Assembly (NCBI GenBank): GCA_022650485.1
Contig: JALCPP010000005.1
Location: forward strand, 62,001-126,000
Length of the DNA stretch: 64,000 bases
Origin: Oscillospiraceae bacterium
GTDB taxonomy: Bacteria; Bacillota; Clostridia; Oscillospirales; Acutalibacteraceae
Direction of reading: 5' to 3'
This document shows positions 34,584-43,048 of the stretch, piece after piece. Numbering within the stretch: position 1 is the first letter of the stretch; each line of letters opens with the position of its first letter. The notes under the pieces are model-generated. The model worked only from the letters and a program-made list of their open reading frames with translations. It was not told where the DNA came from and searched no databases. A program made the translations under genes and the position numbers.

Positions 34584-34919
34584 TTATAGTTTCCCTTGGT
34601 GCTCGGCCAGATAGCGCAGGTAGTCCAGCGCCTGCTTCTTCTTTTCCGGTGGCAACTTCCTAAAAAGTTTTATGTTATCTTCCAACAGCCTGTCACGCTC
34701 TGTGACAGGCTCTTTTTTTTGTTCTCTATTTGCATCGTTTCCTAAAAGATAATCTATTGTAACATCAAAATAGTTCGCAAATTTTACTAATGCTTCATTA
34801 TCAGGCTGACGCTTGCCGGTTTCATATTGACTGATTGTGCTTTCTGCTAATCCGAAAAAATTGCCTAACTGTTTCATGGTTAGGCCTTTTTCCCGCCTAA
34901 GTTCACGTAACCTGTTCAT
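34584..34919 (-). CDS. phage repressor, XRE helix-turn-helix
   Basis: 111 residues, probable CI-type lysogeny repressor. The HTH is RREKGLTMKQLGNFFGLAESTISQYETGKRQPDNEAL (about residues 6-42), followed by a linker and a helical C-terminal segment. ATG 34919 is used: GGAG lies 8 bases upstream, whereas the GTG at 34928 overlaps that site. It is divergent from the Cro-like gene across an operator region with repeated sites. No LexA-like peptidase domain, so induction does not run by self-cleavage of this protein. Confidence 0.87.
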   Translation of the reverse strand: MNRLRELRREKGLTMKQLGNFFGLAESTISQYETGKRQPDNEALVKFANYFDVTIDYLLGNDANREQKKEPVTERDRLLEDNIKLFRKLPPEKKKQALDYLRYLAEHQGKL

Positions 34920-34944
34920 TTTTATCACTCCAAGAACATTATAA

Positions 34945-35046
34945 ACTTTACATTTAGTAAAGTATATATAACTTCACAAAATGAGTTAAAACTACTTGAC
35001 AGATTGAGAAGTAACAGCTATTATAATATTAACTTCACAAATTGAA
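34945..35046. promoter_or_regulatory. divergent lysogeny/early control region with operators
   Basis: Perfect inverted repeat ACTTTAC-ATTTA-GTAAAGT (34945-34963), plus two copies of AACTTCACAAA followed by TGA (from 34970 and 35031). The + strand early promoter reads TTGACA (34996-35001), 17 bases, TATTAT (35019-35024). A minus-strand -10 TATAAT for the repressor is at 34938-34943. Similar half-sites ACTTyAC suggest that the repressor and the Cro-like protein bind them all. Confidence 0.7.
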
Positions 35047-35064
35047 TAGAAAAGAGGTGCGATT

Positions 35065-35286
35065 ATGAGGGAGTATCTCAAAGAACTGCGCTGTAACAGA
35101 AATTTAACACAACAGAATATAGCAAATGAACTTGGCGTTTCGTTAAGTTACTATAACTCAATAGAAAAAGGAAATCGTCAAAAGAACATGGAACTGCTTA
35201 TGGCGAATCGGCTGTCAAAAGTCCTTCAGGTGCCGGTCGATTTTATCATCACGGAAGAAGAAAAACTTGCGCAGAAAAGCGCGTGA
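35065..35286 (+). CDS. Cro-like XRE regulator
   Basis: 73 residues, nearly all one helix-turn-helix domain (LRCNRNLTQQNIANELGVSLSYYNSIEKGNRQ). First gene of the early transcript, opposite the repressor gene, with AGAGGTG before the ATG. Likely to switch off the repressor promoter. Confidence 0.88.
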   Translation: MREYLKELRCNRNLTQQNIANELGVSLSYYNSIEKGNRQKNMELLMANRLSKVLQVPVDFIITEEEKLAQKSA

Positions 35287-35300
35287 AAGGAGTGAAATCC

Positions 35301-35708
35301 ATGACTGAAAAACTTGATATGGAAAAGCTTCAGAAGCTGGTCTATTACGTCAATAACGCGAAGATGTCCGGGGCGCAGAGGGAACAGATTAACCGCGCGG
35401 TGATTGTCGGAATCCTTCACGGTGAAATCGATACGGACGTTATATTCCGCGTTGAGGATATTCAGGAAACGAGCGTCAGCCGTTTCTGGGATTCGGATTT
35501 CTTATCGGAGCGCCGTTTAAAAGGCGCATGGGTCCAGGCAACGGAACTGTATGAACTTTATAACCGGTGGTGCGATGCAAATGGAATCAGAGCTGACTCA
35601 ATGACAATTTTCGGCCGGAGTCTGAAGGATATGGATGTGGGCTTTAAGAAAAAGGCGGACGGAAATTATTATTGGCTTGGCGCGGAAACGAATCAGGATT
35701 CGGCCTAA
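35301..35708 (+). CDS. phage protein with D5-primase-type C-terminal winged helix
   Basis: 135 residues from the ATG with AAAGGAG 8 bases upstream. The C-terminal part (ATELYELYNRWCDANGI...FGRSLKDMDVGFKKKADGNYYWLG) resembles the DNA-binding domain at the end of P4/D5 primase-helicases; the same pattern (LYAVYKAWCSERGERYP) ends the primase encoded at 39879. The N-terminal part is a short helical region. It may bind the replication origin or regulate early genes. Function inferred from this likeness only. Confidence 0.7.
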   Translation: MTEKLDMEKLQKLVYYVNNAKMSGAQREQINRAVIVGILHGEIDTDVIFRVEDIQETSVSRFWDSDFLSERRLKGAWVQATELYELYNRWCDANGIRADSMTIFGRSLKDMDVGFKKKADGNYYWLGAETNQDSA

Positions 35709-35740
35709 TCCTATTATTTCATGAAAAGGAGGAAAATTCC

Positions 35741-36187
35741 ATGCAGTCCGAATACCGGAATATCTATCAAATTGCTCGCGAAAGTGCCGGAATCACTCAG
35801 GAAAAGGCAGCGGAGTTAATTGATGTGTCTGTTGAAAGCCTTAGAGCTTATGAGACGGGCCGACGCTATCCTCCCAATGATGTGGTCCTCCGGATGATTG
35901 AGATTTACGGGACCCAGTACCTTGCTTATCAACATCTGCGCAACAGTGCGGAAATTGGCAGAAAGATTTTACCGGAAATTGAGCTGAAAGATCTGCCGAC
36001 CGCCTTTCTGAACGTCCTGAATGAGGTCAATGCGTTTGTCCGCCAAAAAGACCGGATGATAGACATCACCTGCGACGGAGTTATTTCTGAGGGGGAGCGG
36101 CCGGAATGGAATCACATTATGTTGGAAATGGATCGCCTTTCCGCGTCCCTGATGGCGCTGAAATTTGCAAAAGTGAAACCGGATTGA
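35741..36187 (+). CDS. XRE family DNA-binding protein
   Basis: 148 residues, N-terminal HTH (YQIARESAGITQEKAAELIDVSVESLRAYETGRRYPP) and a helical C-terminal domain of about 80 residues. AGGAGG precedes ATG 35741. Early-operon regulator. Confidence 0.83.
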   Translation: MQSEYRNIYQIARESAGITQEKAAELIDVSVESLRAYETGRRYPPNDVVLRMIEIYGTQYLAYQHLRNSAEIGRKILPEIELKDLPTAFLNVLNEVNAFVRQKDRMIDITCDGVISEGERPEWNHIMLEMDRLSASLMALKFAKVKPD

Positions 36188-36237
36188 ATTGCAGGCAAGT
36201 TGTACAATCCCTGCGGCATAAGATTAATTTGGGGGTG

Positions 36238-36390
36238 ATGTGGGTGCCGTTAAAATGCGAAGTTGTACATAATCCAAACCGGACGCCGGAGGATGATCGG
36301 ATCGCGTATCGCCGCATCTGTGAAATTTATCGGGAATTCCACGAGCGGGAGGCGGCTCGCAAGGCAGCGGAAGAAAAGACAAAGGGATAA
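36238..36390 (+). CDS. short early phage protein
   Basis: 50 residues from ATG 36238; GTG 36244 is better placed relative to GGGGG and may be the true start. It reads PLKCEVVHNPNRTPEDDRIAYRRICEIY, then a charged Ala-rich helix. Similar short proteins are common in Clostridial phage early operons; no function is known to me. Confidence 0.62.
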   Translation: MWVPLKCEVVHNPNRTPEDDRIAYRRICEIYREFHEREAARKAAEEKTKG

Positions 36391-36445
36391 TTTTATTGGT
36401 TTGTGAAAAGAAACGACATATAAAAATCAAAGGAAGTGAGACGCG

Positions 36446-36685
36446 GTGAAAAAACTTTATTACATAATCCTGATTCTTGGTTTTCTGGCGCTGATCCTGG
36501 CAGCCTGCGCGTCGGATTCCGGCGCGGATCTGCCGAGTACCGTTCCCGCCGGCCTGTGTGCCAGCGGACTGATCTGGTTCGGGGTCAGCGGCCTCGATAA
36601 GTTGGACGAGCCTGCCAGAAGAATTCGCTCAAATCGTGAGGAAATGCGGAAAGAGCTGGGGAAGGGCGGTGATTTCGGATGCTAG
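36446..36685 (+). CDS. small membrane protein or lipoprotein of the early region
   Basis: 79 residues, GTG start with AGGAAG 9 bases upstream. The N-terminus is MKK plus a hydrophobic segment ending LILAACAS, which fits a lipobox (Cys near residue 21). A second hydrophobic stretch AGLCASGLIWFGVSGL follows, then a basic helix. Could be a membrane-anchored early protein; function unknown. Confidence 0.65.
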   Translation: MKKLYYIILILGFLALILAACASDSGADLPSTVPAGLCASGLIWFGVSGLDKLDEPARRIRSNREEMRKELGKGGDFGC

Positions 36686-36987
36686 GTGACGGTCAAAAAT
36701 TGACGATTAAGGTAGCAATCCGCAGGGCAAGGGAAAACGGCACCGAGGCGGAAGAACAAATGACACATTCAGAAGCGCCCTGTTTCCAGTGCCGGGACCG
36801 GAAGCTGCATTGCCGGAAGTCCTGTCGGGCATGGAATCGGTGGCAGGAAAATGAAAAACATTTTAAAGCAATTGTTCAGAAAGAAAGACAAAAAGATAAT
36901 TCAATTCGGTCGATTTACGCGGACCGCAGCGCGCGAAATCTTCGCAGGGCCGTGCATGACCGGGCTCGTGGTCGACGCGCGTATTAA
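36679..36987 (+). CDS. Cys-rich zinc-binding-like phage protein
   Basis: 102 residues from ATG 36679, which overlaps the preceding stop; a second possible start is ATG 36760 giving 75 residues. CFQCRDRKLHCRKSCRAW is a four-Cys motif found in many small Clostridial phage proteins. The C-terminus is very basic (ARNLRRAVHDRARGRRAY). Likely nucleic-acid binding. Confidence 0.6.
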   Translation: MLGDGQKLTIKVAIRRARENGTEAEEQMTHSEAPCFQCRDRKLHCRKSCRAWNRWQENEKHFKAIVQKERQKDNSIRSIYADRSARNLRRAVHDRARGRRAY

Positions 36988-37002
36988 CGGGAGGAAAATA
37001 AA

Positions 37003-37449
37003 TTGTATTCCATTACGATTATGATGGGCCGTCTGGTCGCGGACCCTGAACTCAGGCACACGACAAGCGGTGTCGCGGTTGCGACGTTTCGTCTTGCAGT
37101 GGACAGGCCGTATAAGAAGGACGGAAAAGAGGTTGCCGACTTTTTTAATGTGGTAGCCTGGCGCGGCCTGGGCGAATTTGCGGCGAAATATTTTAAAAAG
37201 GGCAAACCGATGCTGGTTCAGGGCAGTTTTGAAAACCGGAGTTATAAGGATAAGGAGGGGAATAACCGATGGGTGACGGAACTGATCGCGAATCAGATTC
37301 GGTTTGCCGGTGACAATTCCCAAAAGGCGGAGAAGCCGCCGATTCCAGATCCTCCTCCGGAAAAGAAAAGTTCCATTTCGTCCGGATATGCTGCCGGCGC
37401 CGAGGGGGATTTTGAAGAAATCCCGTCCGATGATGATCTGCCGTTTTAA
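37003..37449 (+). CDS. ssb: single-stranded DNA-binding protein
   Basis: 148 residues. OB fold: ITIMMGRLVADPELRHTTSGVAVATFRLAVDR, FFNVVAWRGLGEFAAKYFKKGKPMLVQG, then a Pro-rich acidic tail ending DDDLPF, the partner-binding tip. Start is TTG with GGGAGG upstream. Serves phage replication together with the PrimPol-helicase downstream. Confidence 0.95.
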   Translation: MYSITIMMGRLVADPELRHTTSGVAVATFRLAVDRPYKKDGKEVADFFNVVAWRGLGEFAAKYFKKGKPMLVQGSFENRSYKDKEGNNRWVTELIANQIRFAGDNSQKAEKPPIPDPPPEKKSSISSGYAAGAEGDFEEIPSDDDLPF

Positions 37450-37464
37450 CAGGGAGGACTAAAT

Positions 37465-37701
37465 GTGGATGATATCGAAAGAGACCGCAAGCTGAAGCTA
37501 TGGCAGAGAATTCCGCGCTATTTTGAACATATCGATGTGCTGATTGTCCGGAATGGGTTTGGTGAAACGGTTGGTGTCTATGATGCAAAGCAGCTTGCAC
37601 AGAAGTGGTTTGCATCGGGTGCCGACATGTTTTCTGCCCTGTACGGATTTAACTGGATTCCGCCGGAACAACTGAAGAGCAAGGTGCATCTGCACCGGTA
37701 A
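37465..37701 (+). CDS. hypothetical phage protein
   Basis: 78 residues, GTG start with AGGGAGGA 6 bases upstream. Contains IDVLIVRNGFGETVGVYDAKQLAQKWFASGADMF; no family recognised. Sits between ssb and the DUF3102 gene. Confidence 0.7.
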   Translation: MDDIERDRKLKLWQRIPRYFEHIDVLIVRNGFGETVGVYDAKQLAQKWFASGADMFSALYGFNWIPPEQLKSKVHLHR

Positions 37702-37713
37702 GGAAGGGTGAAA

Positions 37714-39246
37714 ATGAAACAGACCTATATCTGCAAATGCGGAAAGACCTTTGAAAAATATACGACTGCCGATACGACGGGGTACCGTCTGGGTGGTGAT
37801 TTTGGAGCAAAACACGAGTGCTTCGGCTGCCCGTTTGTGGTGCCGATCACCGAAGGATATCCGAACCCGAAGGTTGTTGACTATGAATGCCGCGCGAGCA
37901 GAAAGATCAATTACCGAACCACTGCTGATATTGCGCGGTCCAGAGACGGGTTCCATGTTGGGCGAGTTTTCACGCTGGACCTTAATTTTGCACGTGAAAT
38001 CTGGACTTTTTCTCGCAAGTTGCCCGGACTGGACGATCCTGCTAAGGAAATGGATCAGCGTGGACCCTACGGGGCTGACGGGCGATATTGCTTGACGCTG
38101 TATTTCAGCAAGATAAAAGCGGGGGTTGCTTCCAGTGGGGCTGTTTCGGACCGATTCTTTGATGGAAAAACGGAGCGCCCAGGAATGACGGAGGAGCAGG
38201 AAAAGCAGCGCGTTTTGGCAATGATCAAGAGGAAAAAACAGGCCGCAAAAGAAAACGGTCTGTCCGGTTCTCAAAAAGCTGAGACGGTGACTGGAAGCCC
38301 TCGGTCGATGGAACAGATCACGATGGAAATCAATTTTTATAAAGCTCAAACAGCACAGAATATTATCGAGATCGGGAAGCGCCTGATCGAGGCGAAACAA
38401 CAACTGCCGCATGGGGAGTGGCTTCCATGGCTAAAGGATAAGGTTCAGTTTTCTAATAATTCGGCCGAACGCTTCATGCGGATTGCTCAGGAATTTTCAA
38501 ATTCGTCACCGGTGACGAATTTGCCCTATACAAAACTGCTTGCCCTTTTGCAGGTCCCAGAGGAGGACCGTGAGAAATTCATTAAGGAAACGCACTTGGT
38601 CAACGGGCGGGAAAAGGCTGTGCCGGACATGTCAAAAAGGGAATTGGAACAGGCAATTAAAGAACGCGATGAGGCCCGCAGATTTAAAGAGCAATTACAA
38701 GAACGGTGCGAAAAAGCTGAAAAAGCAGTCCAAACGGAAAAAGAAAAGGCAAATGAGAGCTTGCAGATTGCTCAAAGTCAGAAACAATTGGATCTTAGAA
38801 AAATCACGGAATTGGAGGATACGATTAAAGAATTGGAGTCCAGACCGGTTGATGTTGCTGTCCAGCAGCCCAGCGAAGCCGATAAGCAGAACCTTCGGCA
38901 GGAGGGTGCAGATTTTGTTCGGGAGCGGTATGAAAAGCAGCTGAAAGCTGCAAGGCAGGACCTGGAGGAAGCTAAACGTCAGGCTCGGCAGACTGTTGGT
39001 TTGGACCAGGATGAAATTGTGTGCGCTGCGGCATCATTTCGCGATTCATTGGATTCTATCTGGGATAATTTCAAAATGATTTTAAGGCTTTCTTCTGGGA
39101 AAACGGCGGAATCTGTTTCCGACGAATGTATTAAGCATATGCAAGGGATTCTTTCGGAAATTATCAATTGTGTGGCAGAAGCCAAAAATATTTCTTTATT
39201 GGACGAAGAGGTAGAGCTGCCGCCGGCGGATGGACTGGAGAGGTAA
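37714..39246 (+). CDS. DUF3102-domain protein with zinc-finger-like N-terminus and coiled coil
   Basis: 510 residues from ATG 37714. N-terminal CKCGKTFEKY plus CFGCPF may bind zinc. The middle ITMEINFYKAQTAQNIIEIGKRLIEAKQQLPHGEWLPWL (about residues 205-243) is the DUF3102 signature, which often accompanies ParB-like or replication-partition functions in phages. A coiled coil spans about 305-425, then a helical tail. Its role is unknown; it lies in the replication module. Confidence 0.8.
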   Translation: MKQTYICKCGKTFEKYTTADTTGYRLGGDFGAKHECFGCPFVVPITEGYPNPKVVDYECRASRKINYRTTADIARSRDGFHVGRVFTLDLNFAREIWTFSRKLPGLDDPAKEMDQRGPYGADGRYCLTLYFSKIKAGVASSGAVSDRFFDGKTERPGMTEEQEKQRVLAMIKRKKQAAKENGLSGSQKAETVTGSPRSMEQITMEINFYKAQTAQNIIEIGKRLIEAKQQLPHGEWLPWLKDKVQFSNNSAERFMRIAQEFSNSSPVTNLPYTKLLALLQVPEEDREKFIKETHLVNGREKAVPDMSKRELEQAIKERDEARRFKEQLQERCEKAEKAVQTEKEKANESLQIAQSQKQLDLRKITELEDTIKELESRPVDVAVQQPSEADKQNLRQEGADFVRERYEKQLKAARQDLEEAKRQARQTVGLDQDEIVCAAASFRDSLDSIWDNFKMILRLSSGKTAESVSDECIKHMQGILSEIINCVAEAKNISLLDEEVELPPADGLER

Positions 39247-39248
39247 AG

Positions 39249-39485
39249 ATGAAAACAATTATTGACGGAAAGCTGTACGATACGGAACAGGCGTCTTTGG
39301 TTGCGGTTGGCGCTTATATTGAGGTTTACCGTACCCAAAAGGGAAACTGGTTTAAAAAATGCGGTTCGCCGCTGGAGAATAGCTGCCGGGTTGTGCCGGT
39401 AGAAGGAAGAGAAGCACAGTCACTGGTTGGGTTACATGCTCCGGATGAATATGAAAAATATTTCGGCAGGCCGGAAGAGGCCTGA
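39249..39485 (+). CDS. hypothetical phage protein
   Basis: 78 residues, GGAGAGG before the ATG. MKTIIDGKLYDTEQASLVAVG and EVYRTQKGNWFKKCGSPLENSCRVVPV form a small beta-rich domain of a type common in Clostridial phages (IDGKRYDTETA-like). Function unknown. Confidence 0.75.
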   Translation: MKTIIDGKLYDTEQASLVAVGAYIEVYRTQKGNWFKKCGSPLENSCRVVPVEGREAQSLVGLHAPDEYEKYFGRPEEA

Positions 39486-39505
39486 ATGGAAAGGAGGCCG
39501 TCAAT

Positions 39506-39874
39506 ATGGAAAAAAAAGACCGTATTCGCAAAATGGCCATTGTGGCCGAAGCTGACTGCTGGGATGGTGTCGGCAATAAGGAAGGAAAAACGATTCTGGA
39601 ACTTTTACTGATTGTGACGGCCGGGGAGGACCGTGGGGACGTCATTAATCGACAATATGTGTTCGAGGGAGACCCGCCCGATTATATCTGCCGAGACCTT
39701 CTCCGAATGGGGTATCTGGTGCATACGGTGGAGGACCTTAAAAAAGCAGCTGATGAATTGGTCGGTATGGTGGTAAGGGTGTCGCTGGTAAGAGACGGCG
39801 ACACTTTCCGCGTCTTTATCGACGATTATTTCGGTAGGGACGATCCCGAAAAATATAAAACAGGCATCAGGTGA
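39506..39874 (+). CDS. hypothetical phage protein
   Basis: 122 residues, start ATG 39506 with GGAGG upstream. EGKTILELLLIVTAGEDRGDVINRQYVFEGDPPDYICRDLLRMGY and MVVRVSLVRDGDTFRVFIDDYFG suggest a small alpha/beta fold with a beta-strand end. Directly before the primase gene; probably replication-associated. Confidence 0.72.
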   Translation: MEKKDRIRKMAIVAEADCWDGVGNKEGKTILELLLIVTAGEDRGDVINRQYVFEGDPPDYICRDLLRMGYLVHTVEDLKKAADELVGMVVRVSLVRDGDTFRVFIDDYFGRDDPEKYKTGIR

Positions 39875-39878
39875 AAAC

Positions 39879-42323
39879 ATGCAATTAGAAAATATTCCGG
39901 TGGAACTGACCCAACGAAAACAGTGGGTCTGTCACCGTTATCCGAATAAAATGCCGCTTTGTCCTGTCCCCCAGAGAGGACAGCTGCATTCGGCGAAAGC
40001 AGACGACAGCAGCACATGGGGATATTATAACGAGGCGGTTCTTGCCGTGAAAGAATATGGTGCGACCGGAATTGGCTTTGAACTGGGAGACGGTATTGCA
40101 GGCGTCGATATTGACCACTGTGTTGAGGATGGAGAGCTGTCTGACTTTGCAAAGGAACTGATCGACGAGCTGCAGAGCTATACGGAGATTTCGCCAAGCG
40201 GTACAGGGGTCCATATTCTGTGCAAAGGGAAGCTGCCGGACCGCGAAGGCCGAAGGGACAGAATGCTGGGCCTTGAAATGTACGATTCTGCCCGCTATTT
40301 TACCGTAACTGGGAATATCTTCTGTGACGAGGAAGGGATGCCTTATCCCCTTCGGAACTGTACGGACACGCTTGACACAATTCACCGCAAATATCTTACG
40401 CACGAAGACGTGGAGCAGGTTCAGCTGGGTCAGCCGGTAAAAGAGCCCCCTGCGGCGGTTGGTGCTATCGATCAACAGAGCAGACGGGAGCCGGAGCAGG
40501 TTCGCAATTTATCGGATCAGGAAATCCTTGATATTGCATTTCGCTCAAAAAACGGGGAAGACATGAAACGCCTGTATCAGGGGGATTGGTCGGGGGAGAA
40601 ATACGGTTCTCAGAGCGAAGCGGATTTTGCCTTTGCCAGTTATCTTGCGTTTTGGTTTAACTGCGATCTGGACCGTATGGACCGGGTCTTTCGCGGTTCG
40701 GGGCTATACCGTAAAAAATGGGATCGCTCTGTCGGCAGGGGTAGGACATATGGGCAGTATACGCTTTCCCATGCGGTTAAGGGCAAAGACAGGACATTTG
40801 TGCCTATTGACAGAAAACAGCGAACCTATGAGAAAATTCCGCTGCCGGAACCACCTCCAGCGCCGTCACGGGGCGGCGCGGAACCTTCCCCGGTCCTTTC
40901 TGCTGAAGATAATCCGGCTGATTCCGATATTGCAAGAGATCCACGGCTGTATACGCTGGATGATACGGGAAACGCGCACCGGTTTCGTGATGCGTATTTC
41001 AATGAGGTCAAATACGACCACATTAATAAGATATGGATGATCTGGACCGGGCAGCGGTGGTTTGAGGACCAGACGGGGCAGGTCAAGCGCATGGCGGACG
41101 AGCTGCTGGAAAAGCTCTGGGAAGACGCGTCGAAAGATAAAGAAAATAACGAAGCTCTGATGAAACACATTCGCCGCACGCGCTCCAGTAAAGCGAAAAA
41201 GGCTATGATCGAAGAGACGCAGCATCTGCCTGGAATTCCGATTCTTCCGAATGAGTTGGATCGATACAAGGATGCACTAAATGTAAAAAATGGTATTGTC
41301 GACTTAAAAACAGGCCAATTAAGGCCGCATGACCGACGGCTGAAGCTGTCCCTTCTGGCGGACGTTGATTACATAGAAGGGGCACAGTGCCCTCTCTGGC
41401 TGAAGTTCCTTGATGAAATCACGCAGCAGGATAAAGAGCTGCAGCTTTATATTCAGCGCATGGTGGGGTACTTTTTGACAGGCTCAACGTCGGAGCAGTG
41501 CCTGTTCTTTCTGTATGGGACAGGGTCCAACGGGAAAAGCACGTTTGTCAACATGGTCAGCTCCCTGTTCGGGGATTATACCAAGAACGCTCAGGCTGAT
41601 ACGATTATGCGCGTTGACAGGGGAAACTCCTCCTCGGCACGCTCAGATATTGCACGACTGAAAAGTGTTCGGTTTGTAACAACTTCGGAGCCTTCCGGCG
41701 GCTGTGTCCTGGACGAAGCACTGGTTAAAACCATGACTGGCGAGGATGTTATCACGGCCCGGCGGCTGTACCGGGAGGAATTCCAGTTTCGGCCGGAGTT
41801 TAAGATCGTTATGGCGACCAACGTCAAACCGATTATCAGACACAGTGACCACGGAATCTGGAGACGTGTTCGTATGCTACCGTTTGAAGCGCAGATTCCG
41901 GATGAGAAAAAGGATATTCATTTGGCGGAAAAGCTGCAAAAGGAAAAAGCCGGTATCTTTCAGTGGGCGCTGCGTGGTGCTGTTGATTGGTATCGTAAGG
42001 GAATGCCGCCCTGTGCAAGAGTGAATGCCGCAAATGAGGAATATCGCCGGGAAATGGACAAGACAAAGCAGTTTGTGGATAACTGTATTGTTGTTGAAAC
42101 CGGCTGTTCCATCCCTTCCGGTAAGTTGTACGCTGTCTATAAGGCATGGTGTTCCGAACGTGGCGAGCGTTATCCGGCATCTCAGAGCAAATTTTCGCTT
42201 GACCTGCAGGACAATTATCATTTTCATAAGCGCAAAACATCCCGATTTAACGAATTTGTTGACATAACGCTGTCTGATGCGGGTGCTCAGCTTGCCGCGA
42301 TGGCCCCCACTTCCCCCCGATGA
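39879..42323 (+). CDS. phage primase-polymerase fused to D5/P4-type superfamily 3 helicase
   Basis: Replication initiator of 814 residues. The N-terminal 140 residues fit a PrimPol domain (GIGFELGDGIAGVDIDHCVEDG with the metal-binding DID; SPSGTGVHILCKG). The centre holds the D5_N region (residues 360-470) and the SF3 helicase with Walker A GTGSNGKST (about 547-555), DIARLKSVRFVTTSEP, and ATNVKPIIR. A winged-helix domain ends the protein. Single-protein priming and unwinding implies replication largely independent of host DnaG/DnaB. Confidence 0.9.
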   Translation: MQLENIPVELTQRKQWVCHRYPNKMPLCPVPQRGQLHSAKADDSSTWGYYNEAVLAVKEYGATGIGFELGDGIAGVDIDHCVEDGELSDFAKELIDELQSYTEISPSGTGVHILCKGKLPDREGRRDRMLGLEMYDSARYFTVTGNIFCDEEGMPYPLRNCTDTLDTIHRKYLTHEDVEQVQLGQPVKEPPAAVGAIDQQSRREPEQVRNLSDQEILDIAFRSKNGEDMKRLYQGDWSGEKYGSQSEADFAFASYLAFWFNCDLDRMDRVFRGSGLYRKKWDRSVGRGRTYGQYTLSHAVKGKDRTFVPIDRKQRTYEKIPLPEPPPAPSRGGAEPSPVLSAEDNPADSDIARDPRLYTLDDTGNAHRFRDAYFNEVKYDHINKIWMIWTGQRWFEDQTGQVKRMADELLEKLWEDASKDKENNEALMKHIRRTRSSKAKKAMIEETQHLPGIPILPNELDRYKDALNVKNGIVDLKTGQLRPHDRRLKLSLLADVDYIEGAQCPLWLKFLDEITQQDKELQLYIQRMVGYFLTGSTSEQCLFFLYGTGSNGKSTFVNMVSSLFGDYTKNAQADTIMRVDRGNSSSARSDIARLKSVRFVTTSEPSGGCVLDEALVKTMTGEDVITARRLYREEFQFRPEFKIVMATNVKPIIRHSDHGIWRRVRMLPFEAQIPDEKKDIHLAEKLQKEKAGIFQWALRGAVDWYRKGMPPCARVNAANEEYRREMDKTKQFVDNCIVVETGCSIPSGKLYAVYKAWCSERGERYPASQSKFSLDLQDNYHFHKRKTSRFNEFVDITLSDAGAQLAAMAPTSPR

Positions 42324-42503
42324 TGGAGGGGCGTGGAATCTTGGAGGGACCCCAGGAAACTTTTTCTAGTATTTTTTACAGGATTATTTTTTACGTTGCC
42401 TTCCACTCCTCCATAAGTATCCACAAAATCAGTATTGCTCTTATAAAAAGAGATAATCTTATCTTCCATTCTGTTCCATGGCTTTCCATAAGGAGGTATA
42501 TGA

Positions 42504-42935
42504 ATGACTGCTGTCGAAAAGAAAGAACGTCTTGATAAAGAGAAAAGGCTGAGAAAGTATTTGATTGCCGTCGATCATTTGAAAAGAAAATGCGACGATG
42601 CTGCCCGGTGGGAAAGCATGAGCATGGGGCCGTTCGGCATGGCTGGGATTCGGCGGGGCAAAGGCCAGCCAGACACGATTAAGGAAACCGCAATTCAGCT
42701 GAGACAGGAATGTGAAACGCTGGCTGTCAGTGCTCGCGAGTCTCGCCAGAAGCTGGCCGAGGCTCTGTCCCTGATGGAGGATGATCAGCTGCGGGCATTG
42801 CTCGAAAGCAAATACATTGACGGGCAGGGGAACCGGGAATTAATGAAGAAGCTGAATTACTCAGAACGTCATATCAGCCGCCTGATTACCCGGGCAATCT
42901 GGGAACTGGATCGGTGCAGCACCTTCTTTTCTTAA
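42504..42935 (+). CDS. ArpU/RinA-like late transcription regulator
   Basis: 143 residues, with GGAGG upstream. The C-terminus LLESKYIDGQGNRELMKKLNYSERHISRLITRAIWELD is a sigma-region-4-like helix-turn-helix as in ArpU/RinA phage regulators. It lies immediately before four phased ATGTC repeats and a promoter, its probable target, and before the packaging genes. Confidence 0.8.
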   Translation: MTAVEKKERLDKEKRLRKYLIAVDHLKRKCDDAARWESMSMGPFGMAGIRRGKGQPDTIKETAIQLRQECETLAVSARESRQKLAEALSLMEDDQLRALLESKYIDGQGNRELMKKLNYSERHISRLITRAIWELDRCSTFFS

Positions 42936-42938
42936 AAG

Positions 42939-43006
42939 ATGTCCTGAAATGTCTATGAATGTCTACAAATGTCCAGTTGAAATCCGAACCGTTCTTGACG
43001 TATAAT
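42939..43006 (+). promoter_or_regulatory. late promoter with four 10-bp-phased ATGTC repeats
   Basis: ATGTC(C/T) occurs at 42939, 42949, 42959 and 42969, exactly one helical turn apart. TTGAAA (42977-42982), 18 bases and TATAAT (43001-43006) follow at once. This is the layout of an activator array abutting a promoter. Confidence 0.65.
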
Positions 43007-43013
43007 AATGCTC

Positions 43014-43048
43014 AGAGAGGTATGCTCGCATGGGCATATCTCTTTTTT
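43014..43048 (+). terminator. hairpin and T run just after the late promoter
   Basis: AGAGA-GG-TATGC (43014-43025) pairs with GCATATCTCT (43034-43043) with a 2-base bulge, followed by T6. Could end the early transcript, or act as a start-proximal terminator or leader for the late transcript. Confidence 0.65.

Noticed and set aside
34505-34663. 52-codon + strand frame starting MDEEYETEF
   Set aside because: It runs into the repressor gene on the other strand and lacks a ribosome site; possibly a relic but not supportable.
42939-42974. Four ATGTC repeats as a CRISPR-like array
   Set aside because: Repeats are 5-6 bases with 4-5 base spacers, far too short for CRISPR; activator sites fit better.
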